From Sulfitobacter albidus (GTDB lineage Bacteria > Pseudomonadota > Alphaproteobacteria > Rhodobacterales > Rhodobacteraceae): 64,000 nt of DNA. The translations under genes were made by a program, and so were the position numbers. The DNA is taken from positions 306,501 to 370,500 of the forward strand of contig NZ_CP073581.1 of the NCBI RefSeq assembly GCF_018200035.1, read 5' to 3'. This document shows positions 34,401 through 41,142 of this stretch, piece after piece (within the stretch, counting starts at the first letter, position 1; the number at the start of each line of letters is the position of its first letter). The notes below the pieces were generated by a model. That model ran no database searches and had not been told where the DNA came from. It saw nothing but the letters and a program-made list of their open reading frames with translations.

Positions 34401-35445
34401 GCAGCGCGACTGTGTTGATGAAATGGCCGATCAGCGGCTCAAGCGTGATGTCGTCGCGCCCGGCCAGCGAGGTGCCGATGCAGATATCTTCCTGCCCGCT
34501 CAGACGGCCCATCACGATGGCATGAACGGCGAGAAACACCGCAAACCCGGTCGCGCCCGTGGTCCGGGCGAGCGCGTTGATCTCTGCCGAAAGCGCGGCA
34601 CCGAGGTGCTTGTGCAGATGCGCGCCCGCGTGGCTTTGTGCGGCGGGGCGGGGCCTGTCGGTGGGCAGGTTCAGCAGGTGCGGGATGCCGCGCAGATGGT
34701 CGGCCCAATAATCGGTTTTCCGCTTCATCTCCTGCGGTCCGAAACGGCGGCGCTGCATGAGCGCAAAATCCGCATATTGCACCGCAAGCGGGGCCAGATC
34801 GGGCGCACGGCCCGCGCTCCGGGCTGTGTAGCCTTCCAGCAGCTCGTTGAGCAGGATCCCCACCGACCAGCCATCGGCGCAGATGTGGTGCACGTTCAGC
34901 AACAGCACGTGTTCTTGCGGGCCAAGTTGCAGCAGGTCGAGCCGCACGCCTGCGTCGTTCTCGAGGTCGAAGGCGCGGGTCGCGTGACGTTCGATCAGCG
35001 TGTTGCAGTCGGCGGGATCTTCCACCACCCTGACGCTGAGTGCGCAAATTGGCCCATCAAATACCTTTTGCGCGGGCTCTCCCGCGTGATCGAGGAACGT
35101 GGTGCGCAGGATTGCGTGCCGCCGCAGCAACGCGTCAAAAGCCGCCCCAAGGGCTTCGTGGTCCAGCGGGCCGTCAAGGCGCAGTGCCATCGGGTTGTTG
35201 TACATCGCCGAGCCGGGATCGAGCCGATGCAGAAACCACAGTTGGGCCTGATTGAACGACTGGGGAAAAATCCTTGCGGTTGGCCGTGACAATGCGGCGA
35301 TCAGGGCCTGTTTCTGCGCCTTGATCTGACCCAGCAGATCCTGCGTGATCACACCTTTCGCAGCCTTGACGTTCAGCGATGTGCCGTCGGTCGTGACCGT
35401 CGCACCAAGGGTATCGAGCCGGTTCAGCAGCGCCTGCGGTGTCAT
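31465..35445 (-). CDS. NRPS gene 4: docking-C-A(Gln-like)-T-TE
   Basis: A 1326-residue uninterrupted synthetase. Residues 1-52 resemble a TubC-type beta-hairpin docking domain; C domain 60-480 with HHICADGW at about 185; A domain 500-980 with TSGSTGTPKGN (657), FDASLWE, QFVPATL, FCGGGEL and VYGVSECAVD, giving DAWQFGVVDK, close to the glutamine code; T domain FFDIGGSS (1027); thioesterase with GLSFGG (1162) and GDHWDM. The start overlaps the gene 3 stop (ATGA). The TE marks this as the release step for a chain handed over from gene 3. Confidence 0.9.
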   Translation of the reverse strand: MTPQALLNRLDTLGATVTTDGTSLNVKAAKGVITQDLLGQIKAQKQALIAALSRPTARIFPQSFNQAQLWFLHRLDPGSAMYNNPMALRLDGPLDHEALGAAFDALLRRHAILRTTFLDHAGEPAQKVFDGPICALSVRVVEDPADCNTLIERHATRAFDLENDAGVRLDLLQLGPQEHVLLLNVHHICADGWSVGILLNELLEGYTARSAGRAPDLAPLAVQYADFALMQRRRFGPQEMKRKTDYWADHLRGIPHLLNLPTDRPRPAAQSHAGAHLHKHLGAALSAEINALARTTGATGFAVFLAVHAIVMGRLSGQEDICIGTSLAGRDDITLEPLIGHFINTVALRITLDANPTFADLVRAVQQTVLGAMEHQDLPFDRVVEAINPVRSAGHAPLFQTMLIYQNTPKAKARDMGALRLTPVDTDSATAKYDLTVEVFETDGGFTLGAEYCTDLFEAESVADWLDQFGVVLRAATAAPDTPINGLPFDVPGPLVGSAHALDPDLTLDGWFDRTARLSPARGAVRDETRSLSYADLGARASALAGVLAARGCVTGATVALMLDPDLDYVVAMLAVLKTGCAFVPVDPRTPQARLRHVLSDAGVALVFAREPDTDALRATGFTGPILAPDAPTGGQRIEVSADHGGNDIAAVIYTSGSTGTPKGNRVRHASLVNLIDWTQRQFSIDGNVVQKSAIGFDASLWEFLWPLLGGHGLRIVQGAARADPSLLGAHLQDTPVAVVQFVPATLRLFLDGLTDAGPPGLSHIFCGGGELTRELAEDLRRKLPGVTLVNVYGVSECAVDSVFHVQGPQDAFGDVIPIGRPIANTTILLLDEKGRPVPRGAVGEICIGGAGVGAGYINHPSAAFTETLAGLPGPWFCSGDLARLNASGRLEFVGRRDFQIKLNGFRIEPGDVESSLMRVGCSGALVTVWEDTLVAYVTGHGDPAAIKPALADLLPGYMIPAIICPLDAFPLNASGKVNRAALPPPTSATPSNAVNQSTPRDATEMTLYNIWQSVLLHPGIGIRDNFFDIGGSSIAAIKLLHKLRETTGRQLTLRDVISNPTIEALAALLRDGTDATGGEDALIRFRRGAGEVNVVCVHPAGGTAFCYLSLARALASEIGVYGLQSPGLNPGEALSPTVETMAAHYLTEIADLLDAPLVITGLSFGGLVAHEMGRVLCDGGKRDVSVVLLDTQGTDDVTLRQRIDVVDMTEFREKLVRFNGTYPGISDAQIERYFTVYNHNRLSVRDYDVPLSAARTVFIQALSDLPRSFLHEVRRYWRGRTTGDLTARLVRGDHWDMLETQELRIVTRLITRETDRLTGAPEKGS

Positions 35446-36032
35446 ATGTCAAACTCTTCGGTGTCGTCGTTGTACGCATCGGACGCGGGTGCCATCGGCC
35501 CGGGCGCCACGCCACCCAGCATGGAATAGATCAGCTGATGCGCGGCCCCCAGATCAAAGAGGTCCGCGACGCGGTTTTTCTCAAGATTGCCGATGCCGCA
35601 CAGGCCCAGCCCGACCTCGCCCGCGCGGCTGGTCAGGTGCTGGGCCATCTGACCGGTCTCAAGAAGAACCATATCGCGGCTGGCCGCCCCGTATATCGGC
35701 GTGATCGCGGACATATCCGCAACAAAGAACACCGCGAATGCCGCCCGCTCGTACGTTGGTCTGTTGACGAAATAATCGTAGCTGTCACCGTCGAGCGTCG
35801 CGTCGCTGTCGAGCCGGATCAATGTGCGCTCACGCGGGTGCAGGTAATAGCTTCCCGGCGCGATGCCGTCGATCCGGCCCTGTTTGACATAGAGGTAGGT
35901 CTGAACCGGATACAGCCCGCCTGCGGAGGCGTATTGAAATCGCGGACCGTCCGGCGCGGGGTTTTGCATCAAGGCCGAGAGCATATCCGAAAGTTGTGGC
36001 AGAGCGACCGGCGTGTGCGCAAAATCGCGCAC
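35442..36032 (-). CDS. NRPS gene 3, C-terminal oxidase domain (SagB/McbC-like)
   Basis: A 196-residue frame with the nitroreductase-fold FMN oxidase signature of SagB/ThcOx/McbC enzymes: RDFAHTPVALPQLSDMLSA, YASAGGLYPVQTYLYV, GSYYLHP and LGLCGIGNLEKNRV. Such domains oxidise thiazolines to thiazoles. Upstream of the ATG the same frame reads RFVANRSV, a natural start of this domain; one added base in the G run at 36063-36068 joins it to the preceding Cy-A(Cys)-T protein. So it is most likely the end of gene 3, not a separate protein. It ends in an acidic tail, NDDTEEFDI. Confidence 0.85.
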   Translation of the reverse strand: MRDFAHTPVALPQLSDMLSALMQNPAPDGPRFQYASAGGLYPVQTYLYVKQGRIDGIAPGSYYLHPRERTLIRLDSDATLDGDSYDYFVNRPTYERAAFAVFFVADMSAITPIYGAASRDMVLLETGQMAQHLTSRAGEVGLGLCGIGNLEKNRVADLFDLGAAHQLIYSMLGGVAPGPMAPASDAYNDDTEEFDI

Positions 36033-39000
36033 GGACCGGTTTGCGACAAATCTGTCTTGCGCGGGGGGTGTGCACTGAAAGGCAGTCGGGCGCGCGGACC
36101 GTCGATCTCGCGCAGACCCTTCTGCGCTGCCTTGAACGCCGCGCGGGCTGTCTCATCCTCGATGGTGTTGCCGTCGGACGGATCGGGTGCGCCCTGCGAC
36201 GGCGGCGCTTCCTGAACGGCGGCACTGTCGCGCCAAAGGGTGATCAGCGCGGCGAGGGTCGGGCTGCGCATGAAACGCGCCAGTGGCGGTCGGAACCCAT
36301 GGGCGGCGGCGACTGCATTGCTGATGCGCACGATGTCGAGCGAACTGGCCCCCAGCGACAGAAGGTTCGCGTGCGGGTCGATCTTTTCCTGACCCAGCGT
36401 GCGCAACACGATCCCGGCGATGTCGCGTTCGACGCTGCCGCCAATCGTAAACGCCGTGTCGGACAGGCTGCCGCTGTCAACAGGATCGGGCAGTTTTGCG
36501 CGGTCCACCTTGCCATTTGCGGAAAGCGGTAGCGCGTCGAGCCAGGTAAACGACGACGGAATTTCGTAGCTGGGAAGGATCCCCGCAAGATGGTCGCGCA
36601 GGTCGGCGCCGCGCACCGCATCCCGCGCGCCCACCACGTAGGCCGCAAGGCGTTTCTGCGCCATCGCCGCGCCGACAATGCGTACCGCTGCGGCCGTCAC
36701 GCCCGGATGACGTTCGAGCGCCTTTTCAATGCCGCCAAGCTCGATCCGGTAGCCCTGCAGCTTGACCTGACTGTCGCGTCGGCCCAGAAATTCGATAGTC
36801 CCGTCCGGCATGGCCCGGCCCAGATCACCCGTCCGGTAAAGCCGCGCGCCGGTGACTGGGTGGTTCACAAACGCGTCTTGGGTGCGTTCGGGATCTTCCC
36901 AATACCCCAGCGCGAGGCCGCGCCCGCCGATGTAGATCTCTCCGGCCACATGCGGTGGGCGCGGGGCAAGCCGGTGGTCAAGCACGTGAACGCTTTGCCC
37001 TTCCAGCGCGGTGCCGTAGGGGATGCTGGTCCAGTCGTCGGGGACCTCCGTGACAGGATACCCGATGGACCAGATCGAGGCCTCGGTCGCGCCGCCAAGG
37101 CTCCATATCGTGATCTCTGGCGCGGCCCGTCGCAGTGCGCCGGGCAGGGCAAGCGGGATCCAGTCCCCCGACATCATCGCACAGCGCAGCGGCAACGGAT
37201 CGTCGGTGGCCTGCCAATCCTCGACCAGCAGGCCGCTCAGCGCGGGCACAGCGTTCCAGATCGTGACGTCATGGGCGCGGATCAGCGCGCGCCAATGAAC
37301 GGGATCGCGGCGCTTTTCGGCGTCGGGCAGCACCAGCGCGGCCCCCACGCTCAGCGGCCCAAAGATGTCGTAGACCGACAGATCGAAGTTCAGGGCAGAG
37401 ACGCCGAGGATGCGGTCCTGCGCGGTCAGCCCGATGCGGGCATTGATGTCGTGCAGGGTGTTTGTCGCCCCGCCGTGATCGATCATCACGCCCTTGGGCT
37501 CGCCCGTCGATCCGGAGGTGAAGATCACGTAGGCCAGATCAGTGTCGCTGACTGCCACAGGCGCGGGCGTCCGCGGGGCTGGATACGGCAAAACCTCGAT
37601 CACCGGGACAGAGGTGCCGGAGGGCACGCGCGGCGTTGCCGGGCTGGTCACAACCACACTGGCGCGGGTGCGGGTCAGCAAGGCGGTGACACGTGCGTCG
37701 GGAAAATCCGCGTCGATCGGCACATAGGCGCCACCGGCCATCAGGCAGCCCAGCACGGCAACTGTTTGCTCCCACCTGACCGGCATCAGCACGGCCACGC
37801 GGTCACCCCGCCGCACGCCGGCCTCCTGCAGGCGGGCGGCAAGGGTCTGCGCTTCTGTCAGCAGGGTTTCATAGCTCAGGCGGCGCGCGGATGTGATGAT
37901 CGCGTCGCGATCGGGCGTGCGCCCTGCCTGCCCGACAAAAAGCGCGTCCAGCGTCGCGCCTGCCTGCGGCAACGTCGGCACATCCGGTGCGGCGGGAAAG
38001 ACCGATTGCCCTGCCTCTGACCAGAACGCAGGCCGCGCCAAGGCTTCCAGCAGGTCGCAATAGGCCGCAAACATGTCCTCGACCATGCCAGGCGGGAAGA
38101 GCCCGTCGATGCTGTCCCAGTTGAAAAACAGCGCGCCGTCTTCCTCAATGATCGTATGGTCAAGCCAGACCTGCGGCGTCTGGGTGATCGTATGCACATT
38201 TGTCGCCCGAAACTGCCGGTCGGCGGCGCGCGCGGGCGCGGGTGTCTGCAATTCGGTCAGGGTGGAGTTGAACACCACCGGGAGCCCCTGCGGTGGTTGG
38301 TCTGCGCGGCGCGCCAGCGCCCGCATCACCTCGATCCCCGACACTTGCGTGTGATCCATATCCTGCCAAAGCGCGGCCTGCACCGCGGTGGCGTATTCGG
38401 CAAAGGTGCCGCCTGCATCGAGGTGCGACCGAAACAGCAGAACAGATGAAAAATCACCGATCACCGCATTGATGTCGGGATGCAACGGCTGACGGTTGAA
38501 AAGCGGCAGTGACAGGCTGAAATCCCTGTTCTGGGCGTAACGGCCAAGCACCGTGCAGAACGCGGCCAGGAGCATCCCCGACGCGGTGACCTTGTGGCGG
38601 CCCGCATTGTCCTTGATCGCGTTCCATACCGGTTTTTCGATGCAATGGTCCTGACGGTGGAACACCGGTTTCTCGATGGAGTCGGGCTGGCACAGCAGCG
38701 GCAGATCGGGGCCGGTCGGCAGATCTTCAAACCGGTCCATCCAATAGGCCATCGCTTTCGCATAGCTTTCCGATGCCCGCAGGGCGCGGTCGGCGAGGAC
38801 ATAGTCGCGGAAGGTAACGCCGGGCGCGTCGAGGTCGAGGTTCGGATCCTCGTAGAGACCGACAAGTTCTGTCATCAGCAGTGACGTGCTTGCCGCGTCC
38901 ACGATCAGCGCGTCCAGGCTGATGTGCAGGTGGCTGTTCCCGTCCGGCAGGGCGGTGACCTCGAACCCGAAGAGGGGCCAAGTTTGCGCATCGAGAACCT

Positions 39001-40303
39001 GATGCGACAGGCGCGCGCGTTGCGCATCCAACGCGGCGCGCGCTGCCGCTTGCGAGGGATCTGTGACGCTGTGCACGGCAATCCGGTAGGCGGGCACATC
39101 GGCAAGCACCCGCTGCGTCCCGTCCGGCGCAAAAACGGCGCGCAGCATGTCGTGGCGGGCGATGACGGCGTTCAGCGCGGCCTCGAACCGCAGCACATCG
39201 AATTCGGCGATCCGCAACTCGGTGTAGGAATGGGCGGAGACGCCGCCAAGGCTCAGGCTTTCGTCGCGCCCCACAAGATAGGCTTGCTGGATGTCGGTGA
39301 GGGGAAACGGCGCGTGTCGGTTCTCCGGATCGGCGGTAATCTGCGGGGCGGGAGACGGCGCGGCGGAAGGCGCGCACCGGTCGATCTGGCGCGCCAGATC
39401 GCGCAGCACGGGATTGCCCAGCAGGGTGGACAGGCCCAGATCGCAGCCCAGCTCCGCGTTGATCAGATGCAATATGCGCGCGGCCAGCAGGGAATGTCCG
39501 CCGTTTGCGAAAAAATCGTCCAGCGCGCCGATGCGCGGCACGCCCAGCGTCCGCGACCAGATTTCGCAGAGCGTCGTCTCGGTCGGTGTCACGGGCGCCA
39601 CGAAGTCCTGCGCGGTCTGCCAATCGGGGTCAGGCAGCGCGCGGCGATCCACTTTGCCGCTGGTGTTCAGGGGCAGGCGGTCCAGCACCACGATTTCCTG
39701 CGGGCACATGTAGGACGGCAAAAGGGCGGCCAGCGTGTCGCGCAGCGCCGCAACTGGCACGCCCGTCACGCAATAGGCCACAAGCGCGAGCTGCCCGGCA
39801 GGCTTGTCGCGCACGATCACGGCCGCGTCGCGCACACCTTCCTGCGCGCGCAGGACGCTTTCGACCTCGCCCGGCTCCACCCGGTAGCCGCGGATTTTCA
39901 CCTGATCGTCGATGCGCCCGAGAAAATGCAGCACCCCGTCGGCATCCCGTCGGACCAGATCACCGGACCGGAAAAGCCGTGCGCCGGGCCGATCCGCGAA
40001 CGGGTCGTCGATGAAACGCGCCGCCGTCAGGTCGTGACGGTTGAGATACCCTTGGGCAAGGCCCGGCCCCCCGATGTAGAGCTCGCCGGCGACCCCTGTC
40101 GGCACGGGGGTGAGCGCGCTGTCGAGAACGCGCAGCGTCGTATTGGCAATCGGGCTGCCGATGGGCGCATCGACGGGAACGCGCTTTGCGGTGTCCAAGC
40201 CAATCACCTGCTGGCTCACGACATGGGTTTCGCTGGGACCGTATTGATTGCAGATCCGTGTGCCACCAAGGGCCGTGAGCGTGGCCCTGAGCGCATCGGT
40301 CAA
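35969..40303 (-). CDS. NRPS gene 3, third part: A(C-term)-T-Cy-A(Cys)-T
   Basis: 1444 residues. Begins inside an adenylation domain (CNQYGPSETHV), T at about 266 (GGHS), then a heterocyclisation domain: PLTDIQQAYLVGR and the diagnostic DxxxxD as DALIVDAAS (about 467). The next adenylation domain has TSGSTGEPKG (930), FDLSVYD, WNAVPAL, MMSGD and LGGATEASIW, which gives DLYNMSLIWK, essentially the cysteine code. T at about 1320 (GASS). Last ~35 residues are out of frame. With the oxidase domain downstream this module should install a thiazole. Confidence 0.9.
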   Translation of the reverse strand: MTDALRATLTALGGTRICNQYGPSETHVVSQQVIGLDTAKRVPVDAPIGSPIANTTLRVLDSALTPVPTGVAGELYIGGPGLAQGYLNRHDLTAARFIDDPFADRPGARLFRSGDLVRRDADGVLHFLGRIDDQVKIRGYRVEPGEVESVLRAQEGVRDAAVIVRDKPAGQLALVAYCVTGVPVAALRDTLAALLPSYMCPQEIVVLDRLPLNTSGKVDRRALPDPDWQTAQDFVAPVTPTETTLCEIWSRTLGVPRIGALDDFFANGGHSLLAARILHLINAELGCDLGLSTLLGNPVLRDLARQIDRCAPSAAPSPAPQITADPENRHAPFPLTDIQQAYLVGRDESLSLGGVSAHSYTELRIAEFDVLRFEAALNAVIARHDMLRAVFAPDGTQRVLADVPAYRIAVHSVTDPSQAAARAALDAQRARLSHQVLDAQTWPLFGFEVTALPDGNSHLHISLDALIVDAASTSLLMTELVGLYEDPNLDLDAPGVTFRDYVLADRALRASESYAKAMAYWMDRFEDLPTGPDLPLLCQPDSIEKPVFHRQDHCIEKPVWNAIKDNAGRHKVTASGMLLAAFCTVLGRYAQNRDFSLSLPLFNRQPLHPDINAVIGDFSSVLLFRSHLDAGGTFAEYATAVQAALWQDMDHTQVSGIEVMRALARRADQPPQGLPVVFNSTLTELQTPAPARAADRQFRATNVHTITQTPQVWLDHTIIEEDGALFFNWDSIDGLFPPGMVEDMFAAYCDLLEALARPAFWSEAGQSVFPAAPDVPTLPQAGATLDALFVGQAGRTPDRDAIITSARRLSYETLLTEAQTLAARLQEAGVRRGDRVAVLMPVRWEQTVAVLGCLMAGGAYVPIDADFPDARVTALLTRTRASVVVTSPATPRVPSGTSVPVIEVLPYPAPRTPAPVAVSDTDLAYVIFTSGSTGEPKGVMIDHGGATNTLHDINARIGLTAQDRILGVSALNFDLSVYDIFGPLSVGAALVLPDAEKRRDPVHWRALIRAHDVTIWNAVPALSGLLVEDWQATDDPLPLRCAMMSGDWIPLALPGALRRAAPEITIWSLGGATEASIWSIGYPVTEVPDDWTSIPYGTALEGQSVHVLDHRLAPRPPHVAGEIYIGGRGLALGYWEDPERTQDAFVNHPVTGARLYRTGDLGRAMPDGTIEFLGRRDSQVKLQGYRIELGGIEKALERHPGVTAAAVRIVGAAMAQKRLAAYVVGARDAVRGADLRDHLAGILPSYEIPSSFTWLDALPLSANGKVDRAKLPDPVDSGSLSDTAFTIGGSVERDIAGIVLRTLGQEKIDPHANLLSLGASSLDIVRISNAVAAAHGFRPPLARFMRSPTLAALITLWRDSAAVQEAPPSQGAPDPSDGNTIEDETARAAFKAAQKGLREIDGPRARLPFSAHPPRKTDLSQTGPCAILRTRRSLCHNFRICSRP
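36063..36068 (-). other. Frame break before the oxidase domain
   Basis: Six Gs on the plus strand (Cs on the coding strand). With seven, the coding strand reads SAHPPAQDRFVANRSVRDF, continuous from the carrier domain into the oxidase. Without it the upstream ORF ends in nonsense residues. Confidence 0.85.
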
Positions 40304-40305
40304 TT

Positions 40306-41142
40306 TCAGCGCCTCGCCCGCCGTGATGATCTCGCAGCAAGCAGGTGGATCTGACGGCGTCCGGGGGCCTGTAGCACATGCAGTACCGCTGCAGGCAGGA
40401 ACGCCCTTTCAATTCGGTGATCTTGCAGGAACTGGCCTAAATTGGCGACATCGCGCTGCGCCTCCACCGGCATCAGAACAAGCGTTGCGCCGCCGCAAAT
40501 CGCCGAGAAAATCTCCTGAAAGGCGACATCAAACGCGAGTGAGGCAAATTGCAGGACGCGCTTTGGAGTACCCGGTTGTGAAAGCTGCCAGCCGATCAGA
40601 TTGTCCAGCATCGCGTGGGTCTGAACGACCCCTTTTGGCACCCCGGTCGTGCCGGAAGTGTACAGGATATAGCTTGCATCTTCGGGCGCGGGCAGGGGCA
40701 GATCGGCATCGACATCCGGCAAGTCATCGGGCCGGATCGGTCTGATCCATGCCGGATCAACGCCCGCCGCCGATGCCGCCGCCGGGTCCGCCGCAAAGAG
40801 CGCCAGCGGCTCTGCGTCGCGCAGGATCGCGTCAATACGCGCGCGCGGATGGCGCGGGTCGATCGGGACAACGCAGCCGCCTGCCCGCATGACCCCCAGA
40901 ACGGCGAGGATCATTTCCGGCGTGCGATCCGCCCAGATCGCGACCGGTTGCGCCTGCCGCAGACCCGATTGCAGCAAATGGCTCGCGAAACGGGCCGACG
41001 CGGTCTGCAAGGCGTCGTAGCTGAGGCTGCGATGCGCGGCGCTGCACGCGATTGCGTCGGGGGTCTTTTGCGCCATTGCCGCAAAACGGCCGAGAATGCG
41101 CGCATCGCGTGCGATCTGCGGCGGTGCGGGCTGGGGGCGCAC
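40306..41142 (-). CDS. NRPS gene 3, N-terminal half of second A domain
   Basis: 278 residues covering A1-A4 of an adenylation domain: TPDAIACSAAHRSLSYDAL, TSGTTGVPKG (161), FDVAFQE, AFLPAAVLHVLQAP. It then loses frame. Combined with the C-terminal half (IITAGEAL, NQYGPSETHVV) the pocket reads DVQAIAQVVK, in the proline-type family but with Gln where proline codes usually have His. The GTG start at 41142 is artificial; the protein continues from the preceding ORF. Confidence 0.82.
   Translation of the reverse strand: MRPQPAPPQIARDARILGRFAAMAQKTPDAIACSAAHRSLSYDALQTASARFASHLLQSGLRQAQPVAIWADRTPEMILAVLGVMRAGGCVVPIDPRHPRARIDAILRDAEPLALFAADPAAASAAGVDPAWIRPIRPDDLPDVDADLPLPAPEDASYILYTSGTTGVPKGVVQTHAMLDNLIGWQLSQPGTPKRVLQFASLAFDVAFQEIFSAICGGATLVLMPVEAQRDVANLGQFLQDHRIERAFLPAAVLHVLQAPGRRQIHLLAARSSRRARR
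40333..40367 (-). other. Double indel inside the second A domain of gene 3
   Basis: On the coding strand three frames are needed: frame 0 ends VLHVLQAP at the C run (plus-strand Gs 40363-40367); a middle frame reads DAVRSTCLLR; a third starts EIITAGEAL after CTGCG at 40333-40337. Together they give the standard CLLREIITAGEAL motif. This fits one extra C in the run and a lost GC/CG dinucleotide. Confidence 0.75.
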
